Part shown: in pieces, positions 1 through 8,962 of the stretch
Position numbering within the stretch: position 1 is the first letter of the stretch
How the letters are laid out: each line of letters starts with the position of its first letter
Assembly: GCA_945903265.1 (NCBI GenBank)
Contig: CAMDNQ010000019.1
Span: 1-64,000, forward strand
Source: Candidatus Sulfopaludibacter sp. SbA3
GTDB lineage: Bacteria > Acidobacteriota > Vicinamibacteria > Vicinamibacterales > UBA2999
Length of the DNA: 64,000 bases
Reading direction: 5' to 3'
Position numbers and translations under genes: made by a program
Notes under the pieces: generated by a model
Seen by the model: the letters and a program-made list of their open reading frames with translations, nothing else
What the model was told of the DNA's origin: nothing
The model's database searches: none

Positions 1-2871
1 CAGGTTGAACACCTCGAAGATCCCGTCAATCGTCACGCTCCCGGCAATCCGCTGCCGCTTCTGGAAACGCACGTCAAAACGGTGAATCGGGTCGCCCGTG
101 ATGTCGGCGCGCGGCCAGATCGCCGCGCCGCCGGTCGCCTGGAACGCGGGGGTCGTCAGACGGCCGGTGCCGCCAGAGCCCACGTTGCGCAGGTCGCCGC
201 CCCAGCTCGTGCCGAAGCGCGGACCGGAGCCGAAGAAGTAGAGACCGCTGAACTGGAAGCCCGCGGGGAGTTCCCAGATGCCGTTCAGCGTTGCGCGGTG
301 ACGCTGATCGTCCGGCGCCAGCGTGTAATCCGCACGGAGGTCCGGAGCGAGCTCGAACGGGATTTCCTGGAGCGTCGTCGGAATGTCGGCGCTCGGATCG
401 AGCACAACGTTCCACGGGCTCGGCCCGCCGATGCCGCCGTCGTCATAGAACCACGACAGCGAGTAGGTCGCGTTCATCTGCCACCGGTTGCTGAACCGCT
501 TGGTGAAGGAGTTCTCCCAGCCGTAGTAGTTCGACCGGCCGCTCATCACTTCGCCGAGGATGATGCCGTACTGCGGGAAGGGGCGGGAGGCGATGTTGGT
601 GAACGGGAAGTTCGCGCCCGTCGCCTGGTTGTACGAGAGGTTCGCGTTCAACCGGCGCTCTTCCTTGCGGCCACCCGTGAACACGAAGTTCGACTCCACC
701 GACATCAGCGCGCCGACCTGCCGCTGCACGCCCAGCGAGCCCATGTGGCTGTAGGACGTGTCGTGTTCGCCCATCGGAATTTCGATGGTGATTGAGCGCT
801 GGTAGCAGGGCACAGCACCCGTATAGCCGCTGGCACGCCACGCCGCGAAGGTTCCGGCCATCTGAGGCTCGTCGCACGAGCGCGCGAGCACCTGCTCATA
901 CGTCGGCCACGCACCGTTGAACGGGTTCCCGCCGAAGTCCGCACGCCCGTCGTTGATGACCGTGACGCCGAAGTGCTCGGTGAGGATGTGCGACTGGTGC
1001 AGCGCGTCGTTCTCGAGCTGCGTGAAGAAGATGCCGTAGCCGCCACGGAGCACCATGCGGTCGCTTGCCGCATAGGCGAACCCGAGGCGCGGCGCCACGT
1101 TGTCCAACTCCATCGGGCGGTTGCCGGACAGCCACGGCGCGGCCTTGACAGACTCGCCGTGCACGCCGCGGTCGACATCCCAGCGCACGCCGAGGTTCGC
1201 CGTGAACCGGTCGCCGATCTTCCAGTCATCCTGCAGCCAGCTGGCGAAGATCTGCCGGTGCAGCTCGTAGGAGAAGTCGCCGATGTTGACCGTGAAGTCG
1301 CGCATGAGCGGCGACAGCGCATTCAGGTTCCAGGTGGACGCGTCGTTCCACACCGGAAGCAGCTGCTCGATGTTGGCTGGCGGCGCCGCGTTCAGCGTGT
1401 ACTGCCCGGTGCCGATGTTGCTCCACGACTGCGGCATGTTGTAGAAGATGACCTCGCCGCCAAGCTTGATGTCGTGACGCCCGCGCCATCCGAACGACGT
1501 CGAGAAGTCGTCGCGGATCGAGTAGTTCTTCTCACCGGTGCGCTGCGGGTTGTTTGTCGCCGATCCGACCGAATAGCCGGTGAAGTTGAGCCGCGGCACG
1601 GCCGGCGGCAGCCGGCGGCCCGACGTGATGCCCTCGAGAATCTGGGGGATGTGGGCGGGAATATTCGCGCCCCAGCTCGCGTTCGGCTCGAGCGTGAAGA
1701 AGTTCTCGTTCATGCCGACGCGGACTTCGTTGACGCTGGTGCCCGAGAGCACCTGGGTGTAGACGCCGAAGAGCTGCGTCGCGTGGCGGTTGTTCTCGCC
1801 CGACGTCGACGGGTGCACCGCGGCGCCGCCGCCGGAGCTCGGGATCAGGTTGTCGTACTTGTTCCAGCGGGCCGCGAGACGATGCTGCGGACTGAACTGG
1901 AAGTCACCCTTCACGCCGCCCTTGCTTTCCGTGCGCGTGCCCGGCTGGTCGATGTTGAAGCTGGGATAGCGGCTGTTGAAGGTGATGGTGTTGGGCTCTT
2001 TCTCGTGTTCCCAGTTGACGAAGAAGTGGATCTTGTCGCGGACGATCGGGCCGCCGAACGTGCCGGAGAGCTGCCGATCCGAGTACGGAATGACGCGGTC
2101 CTGGATGTGATCCTTCGCGTTCCACTTGTCGTCGCGGAAGTAGCCGGCGAACGTCCCCTCGAAGGCGTTCGTCCCTGACTTCGTGACCGCGCTCACCATC
2201 ATGCCCATGGTGCGGCCCTGGGTGGCGTCGAAGCGGTTGGTCGAGATAACGAATTCCGCGATCGAGTCGCGGCTGTAGCGCGGCTGGTTCTGTCCGCAGC
2301 AGACCGTCAGCGTCTGCTGCTGGCCGTCAACCGCGATCTGGAAGAAGCCCTGGCGGTCCTGGGGAATTTCGCTCGACGAGTTCGAGCGGCTGCCCGGCGC
2401 GAGGAGCGTGAGGTCCATCCAGTTGCGGCCGTTGAGCGGAATGTCCTGCATCTGCCGCGGGTCGATGTTGCTGCCGATGCTCGACGTCGTCGTGTCGAGA
2501 AGCGGCGCCTCGCCGGTGACGGTCACCGTTTCCTGTACACCCGACACACCCATGTCGAGATTCAGCGTGACCTGCCGGCCCAGGAGCATTTCAACGCCAG
2601 GCCTGGCGGCGGTCGCAAATCCCGAAAGTTCCGCGGTGACGCGGTAGAGGCCCGGGCGCACCGGAATGCGATAGAGGCCCTGTTCGTCCGTGACGGCAAC
2701 GAATGTCGTGCCGGCCGCCTCGTTCGTGGCGGTTACCGTGACGCCCGGCAGCACGCCGCCGGTGTTATCGCGCACAGTCCCGCCAATGACGGTGTCCTGT
2801 GCGTGCGCGAGCGCCGGTACGAGGAGTACAGCGCCGACGACGAACATCAATAGCAGTCGACCCAATTTCAT
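1..2871 (-). CDS. TonB-dependent receptor, Oar-like, C-terminus beyond window edge
   Basis: The reading frame is open from ATG 2871 to the left edge, giving about 957 residues of an outer-membrane receptor. Residues 1-25 are a Sec signal ending LAHAQ. A carboxypeptidase-regulatory-like beta domain follows (about 28-110, with GGTVRDNTGGVLPGVTV), then a TonB plug (about 115-240, with the IPLNGRNWMDL motif). The rest is beta-barrel sequence rich in aromatic strand ends. A strong ribosome site, AAGGAG, lies 8 bases before the ATG and fixes the start. Known Oar-like receptors of Acidobacteriota and Myxococcota have this layout and about 1000-1200 residues. The substrate cannot be told from sequence. 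It is transcribed away from the gene group at 3066-10677 and may be separate from it. Confidence 0.93.
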   Translation of the reverse strand, partial: MKLGRLLLMFVVGAVLLVPALAHAQDTVIGGTVRDNTGGVLPGVTVTATNEAAGTTFVAVTDEQGLYRIPVRPGLYRVTAELSGFATAARPGVEMLLGRQVTLNLDMGVSGVQETVTVTGEAPLLDTTTSSIGSNIDPRQMQDIPLNGRNWMDLTLLAPGSRSNSSSEIPQDRQGFFQIAVDGQQQTLTVCCGQNQPRYSRDSIAEFVISTNRFDATQGRTMGMMVSAVTKSGTNAFEGTFAGYFRDDKWNAKDHIQDRVIPYSDRQLSGTFGGPIVRDKIHFFVNWEHEKEPNTITFNSRYPSFNIDQPGTRTESKGGVKGDFQFSPQHRLAARWNKYDNLIPSSGGGAAVHPSTSGENNRHATQLFGVYTQVLSGTSVNEVRVGMNENFFTLEPNASWGANIPAHIPQILEGITSGRRLPPAVPRLNFTGYSVGSATNNPQRTGEKNYSIRDDFSTSFGWRGRHDIKLGGEVIFYNMPQSWSNIGTGQYTLNAAPPANIEQLLPVWNDASTWNLNALSPLMRDFTVNIGDFSYELHRQIFASWLQDDWKIGDRFTANLGVRWDVDRGVHGESVKAAPWLSGNRPMELDNVAPRLGFAYAASDRMVLRGGYGIFFTQLENDALHQSHILTEHFGVTVINDGRADFGGNPFNGAWPTYEQVLARSCDEPQMAGTFAAWRASGYTGAVPCYQRSITIEIPMGEHDTSYSHMGSLGVQRQVGALMSVESNFVFTGGRKEERRLNANLSYNQATGANFPFTNIASRPFPQYGIILGEVMSGRSNYYGWENSFTKRFSNRWQMNATYSLSWFYDDGGIGGPSPWNVVLDPSADIPTTLQEIPFELAPDLRADYTLAPDDQRHRATLNGIWELPAGFQFSGLYFFGSGPRFGTSWGGDLRNVGSGGTGRLTTPAFQATGGAAIWPRADITGDPIHRFDVRFQKRQRIAGSVTIDGIFEVFNL

Positions 2872-3020
2872 CTCAGAAACTCCTTCCGGCAAGCCGCAGC
2901 CGCCGAAATTCCACATGTCGCGAGGGTTGCCCGTAGGGGCGGGCACGATTATACAGCGCAAGATGAGTTCCACCACGAATCTGTTGCCGCAGAAGCACTT
3001 ACGGCCACGAAGCTCACGAA

Positions 3021-3052
3021 AATCCAAGATCCGGCAGCGCCGGAATCCAAGA
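3021..3052. repeat. Small hairpin flanked by direct repeats
   Basis: The 194-base gap between the TonB receptor and the secreted protein at 3066 holds a CCGGC-AGC-GCCGG hairpin (3031-3043). It is flanked on both sides by the 9-mer AATCCAAGA (3021-3029 and 3044-3052). There is no T-run, so it is not a classic terminator. The remainder of the gap holds a partial GTAGGGGCGGGC motif near 2935, resembling half of the palindrome at 7907, and nothing else recognisable. Confidence 0.4.
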
Positions 3053-3065
3053 AACCGTAGCCGCG

Positions 3066-3785
3066 CTACTGAGGCGAACCCGGCGCGCTGATCCGGCCCT
3101 GGTCGGCGGCCGGTGCAGGGCGCCCCTGAAGCGCCGGCTTCGGCAAATCCGGGTCCGAATAGTAGATGAACTGGTAACGGATACCGCGACCCTCGGTATC
3201 GAGCCAGCCGAGAGACTGCTGGAAGAGCCCGGGCTCAGGGTAACCGTCAGGGACCTTGCCCTCCATGATCAGCAGCTTGTTCTCGTGAAAGTAGACCGAT
3301 GCAAACGTCCGCGACTTGTCCGGATTCGTGAGCTGCACCTGCTGTCCCGCCACCAGATCCATGAAATTCCACATCAGGTGGGTCGCCTTGACGCCCGGCC
3401 GTTCCATCAGCTTCCACGTGGCATAGACGACGGCGCCGCGCACGTCGTTCTTCCAGTAGCCGAGGCCGGTGGCGGCGACGCCACGGCAGGTTTCGGCCCC
3501 AATCGCGCACTGCGTCTTCGACTTCTCCGTGAGGATGCGCTCGACGGGGGCGTAGTCGATCACCGTCACCGTGTAGGTCCCCGGCCCGCTCCGGGCGGTG
3601 TACACGCGGCCCTTCAGGTCGGCTCCGTATTCCGACTTCCAGGTGGTGTCCGACACGACCGGCTGGCCAGGAAAATTGCTCGTGAAGCGATCCTCCCGGC
3701 TGGCAAACTCAATCCACTCCTGCGCAAACGCGGTCGCCGGCGTCGACATGAGTGCCAGCGCCGCCATGATGTGCATCATCCGCAT
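3066..3785 (-). CDS. Secreted protein of unknown function, paralogue of the next gene upstream
   Basis: A 239-residue protein with a Sec signal ending TPATAFAQ, predicted periplasmic or secreted. The start is taken at ATG 3785, which has AGGAG 8 bases upstream. An in-frame TTG at 3815 overlaps the stop of the preceding gene as TTGA and is the alternative. The mature part opens with EWIEFASREDRFTSNFPGQP and carries a conserved CRG motif, GYWKND and a C-terminal PEPGLFQQSLGWLD segment. All of these recur in the protein at 3812-4558, so the two form a tandem duplicate. I recognise no catalytic motif. It sits at the end of a series containing two exported MBL hydrolases and could act with them. 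Confidence 0.85.
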   Translation of the reverse strand: MRMMHIMAALALMSTPATAFAQEWIEFASREDRFTSNFPGQPVVSDTTWKSEYGADLKGRVYTARSGPGTYTVTVIDYAPVERILTEKSKTQCAIGAETCRGVAATGLGYWKNDVRGAVVYATWKLMERPGVKATHLMWNFMDLVAGQQVQLTNPDKSRTFASVYFHENKLLIMEGKVPDGYPEPGLFQQSLGWLDTEGRGIRYQFIYYSDPDLPKPALQGRPAPAADQGRISAPGSPQ

Positions 3786-3811
3786 GGGCCTGCTCCTGAA
3801 GTTCGACGGGT

Positions 3812-4558
3812 TCAACGAATTCCGGTCGCGTCGATGCGGCCGAAATCAGAAATGAAGCTGCGCTGGTGGAGGGGCGGCTTCGGGAGATCCGGGTCGCCGT
3901 AGTACACGGTCGCGTAGCGGATGCCGCGGCCGGTGGCATCGAGCCATCCGAGCGACTGCTGGAACAGCCCCGGCTCGGGTTCCGCTTCCGGGACGGTTCC
4001 TTCCATGACGATCAGGCGATTGTCGTGGAAGTAAATGGATGCGAAGGTGCGCGTACCATCCGGATTGGTCAGGTGCAGGAGCTTCCCCGCCACCATGTCC
4101 TGGAAGCCCCACATGAAATGCGTGACGCGCACGCCGGGGCGCTGCATCAGCCTGAATGCGGCGAAGTCGATAGCCCCACGGATGTCGTTCTTCCAGTACC
4201 CGACGCCCGTGTCGGCGCCGCCCCGGCAGGTCTCCGCGCCGACGGGACAGGCCTTCGCCCGCGCCGTCAGGATCGATTCAATCGGCGCATAGTCGATTGC
4301 GGTGATCTGGAAGCGCCCGTTGCCGCGCGTGGCGGCGTACACCCTGCCCTTCAGCTCGGCGCCGAACTCGGACGTCCAGGTTGTCGGCGTGACGGTCGGG
4401 GGACCGGGAAAGTTGGAGGTGAAGCGGTCGTCGGGACTGGCAAACTCCGCCCACTCGCCGGGACCGCGGTCCATCACCATGCGGCCGACGGTCTGCGCCT
4501 GGATCTGCGCAACGGTGAGGCCGGCGGCGAGCAGCACTCCCAGCGTCCGGCGCATCAT
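3812..4558 (-). CDS. Secreted protein of unknown function, tandem paralogue
   Basis: A 248-residue protein with a signal peptide (MMRRTLGVLLAAGLTVAQIQAQ). ATG 4558 overlaps the stop of the MBL gene as ATGA (4558-4555), so translation is probably coupled to it. The open frame extends further upstream, but that part lies antisense-free inside the MBL gene and looks like out-of-frame sequence. The mature region matches the 3066-3785 product over its whole length: EFASPDDRFTSNFPG, AETCRGGADTG, GYWKNDIRGA, THFMWGFQDMVAG, EPGLFQQSLGWLD. Two conserved cysteines, in the paired CxxGAETC pattern, may form a disulphide. The function is unknown. Conservation of both copies argues for a shared substrate rather than a decaying duplicate. 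Confidence 0.85.
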   Translation of the reverse strand: MMRRTLGVLLAAGLTVAQIQAQTVGRMVMDRGPGEWAEFASPDDRFTSNFPGPPTVTPTTWTSEFGAELKGRVYAATRGNGRFQITAIDYAPIESILTARAKACPVGAETCRGGADTGVGYWKNDIRGAIDFAAFRLMQRPGVRVTHFMWGFQDMVAGKLLHLTNPDGTRTFASIYFHDNRLIVMEGTVPEAEPEPGLFQQSLGWLDATGRGIRYATVYYGDPDLPKPPLHQRSFISDFGRIDATGIR

Positions 4559-5580
4559 GAACGGGTCTTCGCCGCTTCCTCCAGCGCAATCACACGCGCC
4601 CGGGCGCAGTCGAGCACCATCGACCAGTAGCGGTTCGCACGCTCGCGGCCGAGCAGAATCGGGTTCGGGCCGTTCGGGTTCTTCCGGATCGCCGCCATAT
4701 CCGCGATCGTGTCCTGATAGAGGCCGGGGTGCGTGTTCATCAGCGCCTCGGCGCCCATCGGCCGGGCGTACTTGTTCACCACCTCTTCCAGCCTCGCCAG
4801 CGACGCACGCGTCGGATGATGCAGTCCGCCGCCGTGCAGCCAGATGACCGACGACTGGCCGCGCCACTTCACGGGAATGAAGATGCCGAGGCTGCCGTCC
4901 GAATGGCCGAAGAGCGTCGTGAACGTGAGCGTGGTGTCGCCGAGCGTCAGCGTCTGCCCGTGCGTGATGTCCATGTCCCGCTTGGCTAGCGGCCGTTCAG
5001 GACGCTGCGCGGGAAGCGTGGCGTCCCAGTCTTCCTTCGCCATCAGGATGCGCGGCTTGTAGGTCGTCTGGAACCAGCCCGCGCCGCCGGTGTGATCGGT
5101 CTGTCCCGGATGGCCGTGGCTCAAGACGATGTACTTGATCTGCGCCGGATCGAGCCCGGCCTTCTTCATGCCCGGGACGATGATGTCGCGCGCTTCCTCG
5201 GTGGTGTTCAGCGTGTCGATGAGGATGAGCCCGTCACTGGTCTGGATGACAAAGGCGCCCTGCGACGCCAGCCCGACGTACCACACGTTGTCGAAGACCT
5301 TCGTCGGCTCGACGGTGTAGTCCTTCAGCGTCTGCCCCGTCGCCTCGAGGGCCAGCGCCACGCGCTGCGGGCCCATCGACGAGCAGACGTTGGTGTAGTG
5401 CCATTGCAGATCGGTGCCCGCGTACTTCTTCGCGTCGGCAACGATCCGCTGCGCTTCCGCGGATGCCTTGAACTGCGCGGGCGTCGGAAACCGGACTGGT
5501 CCGGCGCCGCCGCCCCGCTGGGCCAGCGCGGTGCCGGCTGCGCATAGCGCGATGCATGACGCGACGAGAATGTTTCGCAT
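4555..5580 (-). CDS. Exported MBL-fold hydrolase with an interrupted zinc motif
   Basis: A 341-residue metallo-beta-lactamase-fold protein with signal peptide MRNILVASCIALCAAGTALAQ. The zinc-binding loop reads SHGHPGQTDHTGG (about residues 154-166). The first two histidines and the D-H pair are present, but four residues (PGQT) separate them instead of the single residue of HxHxDH. Later histidines that could complete the site are GHSDGS and NTHPG. The N-terminal extension (about 25-95) includes a helical ALALEATGQTL segment. The fold assignment is firm, the reaction unknown. It lies 11 bases after another exported MBL gene, and its stop overlaps the start of a secreted unknown, so all are probably one transcript. 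Confidence 0.88.
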   Translation of the reverse strand: MRNILVASCIALCAAGTALAQRGGGAGPVRFPTPAQFKASAEAQRIVADAKKYAGTDLQWHYTNVCSSMGPQRVALALEATGQTLKDYTVEPTKVFDNVWYVGLASQGAFVIQTSDGLILIDTLNTTEEARDIIVPGMKKAGLDPAQIKYIVLSHGHPGQTDHTGGAGWFQTTYKPRILMAKEDWDATLPAQRPERPLAKRDMDITHGQTLTLGDTTLTFTTLFGHSDGSLGIFIPVKWRGQSSVIWLHGGGLHHPTRASLARLEEVVNKYARPMGAEALMNTHPGLYQDTIADMAAIRKNPNGPNPILLGRERANRYWSMVLDCARARVIALEEAAKTRS

Positions 5581-5591
5581 GTGCTCCCGTC

Positions 5592-6506
5592 CTATTTTTT
5601 AGCCTTCGCCTGCTCGTCGGCGAGGAACTTCTGCGAGACCATCTTCAGCCGGTCCATCCATCCGCGCCACGAGGCCGGATCGACGAACGGGTTCGGCATG
5701 TCGCCGCGCCGCAGCTGCAGCTGCGCCATCCGCTCGAACGTGCCGCCGTTCGGATACGTCGACATGGCGAGCCAACTATGGACAAGCAGGCCGACCGAGA
5801 CGTCCGGGATTGTCGCCAGACGATTGACGCTCGCCACGAACTGCTGCGCGCCCTCCATGCCGCCACGCGGCTCGGGTCCGCCGAAGAGCATCGCCTTGTA
5901 GGGACGCCCCTTGTCGTACGCGGTGAACTCGAACGACGCGCCGCCCGGCGTGTGGCCCGGCAGCAGGTACACCTTCAACGACGTGCTGCCGAGCGTGACG
6001 GTATCGCCATCCTTCAGCACGATGTCGCGCTCGATGGTGCGATGAAACGGCGGCATCGCCGGCACCGGCCGCCTGGCGTATTCATCCATCAGCACCCAGT
6101 CGCCCTCGGCCGCCGCCACGCGCGCGCCCGACAGTTCCTGGATCCGCGCGGCGCCGCCGAAGTGATCGAGATGCCCCTGCGTGAGCAGGATGTACCGGAT
6201 GTCCTTCGGGTCGTAGCCGAGATTGCGGATGTTGTTGAGGATGTGGTCGACGTACGGTTCCTGCGCCGTGTCGACGAGGATCAGTCCGGCCGTCGTCGGA
6301 ATCAGCCAGACCGACACCGTGCCGGGCCCGACGTGAAACACGTTGTCGAGCGCCTTGAACGGCGGAATCTTCTGATACTCGACATCGCGCCCGCGGGTAC
6401 CGCGGAACGTCTGACTGAGCGTTTCAGTGGCCGGCGCGGCCGGCGCCTGGGCGAATGCTGCCACGGGCACCAGCGCCAACATCGTTACGAGCAATCCTTT
6501 GAACAT
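5592..6506 (-). CDS. Exported subclass B3-like MBL-fold hydrolase with Gln in the zinc motif
   Basis: A 304-residue protein with signal peptide MFKGLLVTMLALVPVAAFAQ. The zinc motif is TQGHLDHFGG (Q110, H112, D114, H115), with later ligands at H185 (PGHTPGG) and H243 (LVHSWLA). This is the subclass B3 arrangement with glutamine in place of the first histidine, as known in GOB-type enzymes. The length and the PGHTPGG motif fit B3 relatives, many of which are not beta-lactamases. It is likely periplasmic. An MFS carrier lies 71 bases upstream and another MBL gene 11 bases downstream. Whether it acts on beta-lactams, lactones or other esters cannot be decided here. Confidence 0.9.
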   Translation of the reverse strand: MFKGLLVTMLALVPVAAFAQAPAAPATETLSQTFRGTRGRDVEYQKIPPFKALDNVFHVGPGTVSVWLIPTTAGLILVDTAQEPYVDHILNNIRNLGYDPKDIRYILLTQGHLDHFGGAARIQELSGARVAAAEGDWVLMDEYARRPVPAMPPFHRTIERDIVLKDGDTVTLGSTSLKVYLLPGHTPGGASFEFTAYDKGRPYKAMLFGGPEPRGGMEGAQQFVASVNRLATIPDVSVGLLVHSWLAMSTYPNGGTFERMAQLQLRRGDMPNPFVDPASWRGWMDRLKMVSQKFLADEQAKAKK

Positions 6507-6577
6507 CGCTTACTCCCGGCGGGGCCACTCGGCGCTGATTCCTTGCGCCTTCGCGGCACCGCCCTCCGTACGTCCAG

Positions 6578-7888
6578 TTAGCGCGGAAGCGGCTGGCCCT
6601 TCGTCTCCGCCGCGAACGGCAGGAGGAACAGCCCGAGGAAAATGATGATCGACGTGAGCGCGATCGGCGTGCCGATGCTGCCGAAGAAATTCACACCCGC
6701 CGCAATCAGGAAGATCATTCCGACGCCGACGAACCGGCCGATGGAGCTGATGAAGCCCATGCCGCTCGCCCGGCAGCTCGTATCGAACTGCTCCGGCAGC
6801 CATAGCGTATACATCGCGAAGTTGGCACCGGCGAGGCCCAGGAAGAACACGCAGATGAAGAACGTCTGCAGCGCGTCGACCGGGAGGTAGAAGACATAGC
6901 CGAACGACACGGCGGTCATGACGCACAACAGCGTCATGAACATGCCCATGGCCTTGCGCCGGCCGAACCGCTCGGCCAGGATCGGTGCGAGCAGACACCC
7001 GATGACGGTGCCGATCGCCAGCACCATCGCTCCGCGCGACGCGAGCCGCGCGGCGTCGGGCGGCATCATGCCGGAGCGCAGCGCGAGCTGCGTGATGGCG
7101 GTCGGCACGTAGATCGAGCCGGCCCACTGGCCGATGATCGACACGGTGTAGATCATCGACATGATCGTCGTCCGGCTCTTGTACTTGCCGGTGAAGAGCG
7201 TGCCGAACGCCTCGGACATCTTCGGCCGTGCCTTCTTGGCGCCGCTGCCGAACTGCTCGTCCCAGAGCCGCGATTCCTTGACGCCCCACCGGATGAAGGT
7301 GATGAACAGCGCCGGGAGCCCGCCGAAGAAGAACATCCACCGCCAGCCGTAGGTGGCGCCGATGTAGTAGTTGGCAATCGACGCCAGCAGGAAGCCCATG
7401 TAATAGCCGGTATGCAGGACACCGGCGGCCATCTTGCGCCGATCCTCGGGCAGCTCCTCGGCCACGAATGTCGACCCGATCGGCTGTTCGCCGCCGAGGC
7501 CGATGCCGCAGAGGACGCGAAGCACCGCAAGCTGCCAGATGTTGGTGACCATCCCGCACAGGAACGTGAACAGCGAATAGGCCAGGATCGTGAGCATCAG
7601 CGCGCGGACGCGGCCGATCCGATCGCCGATCGGCCCCCACACCATCGACAGGCCCCATCCGAGCAGGAACATCGCGAAGAGGACGCTCCCGTAAAAGCCG
7701 ATGTTCACCGGCGTCGCGGCAATGCCGGACGCAGGCAGGAGCTCGGTCAGCGCCGGCACCAGCACGAGCGCGTAGATGAACGCGTCCATGCCGTCCAGCG
7801 TCCATCCGCCGTACGCCGCGAAGAAGCCGCGCTTCTGATTGGAGGTGAGTGGCGTGCGGGTGCGGACGGCGGTCGCAGTTTCAACCAT
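6578..7888 (-). CDS. MFS transporter, sugar/organic acid type
   Basis: A 436-residue inner-membrane carrier with about 12 membrane segments. The loop after TM2 carries GPIGDRIGR, matching the conserved GxxxDRxGRR motif, and the motif RRKAMG follows TM8. The N-terminal GWTLDGMDAFIYALVLVPAL resembles the aromatic-acid/sialate branches of the superfamily, where an acidic residue in TM1 serves proton symport. AGGAG lies 7 bases before ATG 7888. It follows a D-2-hydroxyacid dehydrogenase gene after a 67-base gap that holds a perfect palindrome. The substrate is unknown; neighbours suggest an organic acid or a product of the exported hydrolases. Confidence 0.9.
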   Translation of the reverse strand: MVETATAVRTRTPLTSNQKRGFFAAYGGWTLDGMDAFIYALVLVPALTELLPASGIAATPVNIGFYGSVLFAMFLLGWGLSMVWGPIGDRIGRVRALMLTILAYSLFTFLCGMVTNIWQLAVLRVLCGIGLGGEQPIGSTFVAEELPEDRRKMAAGVLHTGYYMGFLLASIANYYIGATYGWRWMFFFGGLPALFITFIRWGVKESRLWDEQFGSGAKKARPKMSEAFGTLFTGKYKSRTTIMSMIYTVSIIGQWAGSIYVPTAITQLALRSGMMPPDAARLASRGAMVLAIGTVIGCLLAPILAERFGRRKAMGMFMTLLCVMTAVSFGYVFYLPVDALQTFFICVFFLGLAGANFAMYTLWLPEQFDTSCRASGMGFISSIGRFVGVGMIFLIAAGVNFFGSIGTPIALTSIIIFLGLFLLPFAAETKGQPLPR

Positions 7889-7906
7889 GTGGGGGCTCCT
7901 GAAACC

Positions 7907-7936
7907 GTAGGGGCCGACCTTAAGGTCGGCCCCTAC
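7907..7936. repeat. Perfect palindrome with 14-base arms
   Basis: GTAGGGGCCGACCT is followed by TA and its exact reverse complement. The element fills the gap between two minus-strand genes. Its core matches the palindrome at 22191-22215, so it is probably a dispersed REP-like element. It could act as a hairpin terminator or mRNA stabiliser. No long T-run follows. Confidence 0.75.
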
Positions 7937-7955
7937 AAATGTTGGAGGCGCGATT

Positions 7956-8948
7956 CTATACCCGTTTCAGCACGTCGCGGTTCACGACAAACGTGGGCGT
8001 CTCTTCACGGGACACCGCCACCACCGAACGAAACGCGCTCTCGGCATTGTTGCGGAAGAACTCGTCGGTCCAGCAGATCGAATGCGGGGTCACGATGATG
8101 TTATCGAGCTTCAGCAGCGGGTTATCCGGAGCGATCGGCTCCTGCTCGAACACGTCGAGCGCCGCGCCCGCAATCCGCCGCTCCGACAGCGCGGCATAGA
8201 TGGCCTTCTCCTGGACGATCGGGCCCCGCGACGTGTTGATCAAATACGCCGTCGGTTTCATCAGCGCCAGCTCGCGCTCGCCGACCATGCCGCGTGTCTC
8301 CGGCGTCAGCGGCATGTTGATGAACACAAAGTCCGACTCGCGCAGCACCGTATCCTTGTCCGTCAGCGTGACGCGCAGATGCGCCGCATCCGCCGGCTTC
8401 ATGTACGGGTCGAACGCGATGTGCCGCATATCGAGCGGCGCGAGCAGCCGGAACGCCTCGCCGCCGATGTTGCCGACCCCGAGCGAGCCGACGGTCTTCC
8501 CGCTCAGACCGATGCCCATGTGTTTGGTCGTCTCGGTCCAGCGTCCGCCGCGCGTAATCGCGTCCTTCGTCATCAGCTTGTGCGACAGCGCGAGGATGAG
8601 CAGCAGGATGGTCGTGGCCACCGGCCGGCGGACGCCGTCGGGCGTGTTCGTCAGAATGACGCCGTTCGCGGTGCAGGCGGCGACATCGACGCTGTCGTAA
8701 CCCACGCCCATGCGCGCGATGATCTTCACGCGCCTGTCGGGACCCGCGAGCGTCGCCGCGGTGACCTTCGGGTTGAAGACGCACAGCGCGTCGTACTGCG
8801 CCGCCTGCGCCGCGGTCACCTCTTTGACGTCGTCGACGAGAAACTCAGCGTCGAGCCCGGCCTGCCTGAAGATGTCGAGCGCGGCCGGATCGAAGATGGA
8901 CGTACCGTCAGCGCGCTGCGTGTCGCGCGTAATACCAACCTTAAACAT
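7956..8948 (-). CDS. D-2-hydroxyacid dehydrogenase family protein
   Basis: A 330-residue cytoplasmic NAD(P)-dependent oxidoreductase of the phosphoglycerate dehydrogenase-like family. The Rossmann motif is GSLGVGNIGG (about 155). The catalytic arginine lies in INTSRGPIVQ, and the acid/histidine pair is represented by the FEQEPI and TPHSICWTDE segments. Length and domain order (split catalytic domain around the nucleotide domain) are normal. Family members reduce 2-keto acids or oxidise D-2-hydroxyacids; the exact substrate is not evident. It is 14 bases downstream of the ABM monooxygenase gene, implying one transcript. There is no clear ribosome site before ATG 8948. Confidence 0.9.
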   Translation of the reverse strand: MFKVGITRDTQRADGTSIFDPAALDIFRQAGLDAEFLVDDVKEVTAAQAAQYDALCVFNPKVTAATLAGPDRRVKIIARMGVGYDSVDVAACTANGVILTNTPDGVRRPVATTILLLILALSHKLMTKDAITRGGRWTETTKHMGIGLSGKTVGSLGVGNIGGEAFRLLAPLDMRHIAFDPYMKPADAAHLRVTLTDKDTVLRESDFVFINMPLTPETRGMVGERELALMKPTAYLINTSRGPIVQEKAIYAALSERRIAGAALDVFEQEPIAPDNPLLKLDNIIVTPHSICWTDEFFRNNAESAFRSVVAVSREETPTFVVNRDVLKRV

Positions 8949-8962
8949 GTGTGAATGCTGAC

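Noticed and set aside
973-2178. Plus-strand open frame of 401 codons opposite the TonB receptor
   Set aside because: The minus-strand receptor frame is continuous with signal peptide and plug motifs; the opposite frame has none.
4555-6506. Antibiotic-resistance cassette based on two MBL genes
   Set aside because: MBL-fold enzymes are functionally broad. No integron, insertion sequence or other resistance gene is nearby, and one zinc motif is altered.
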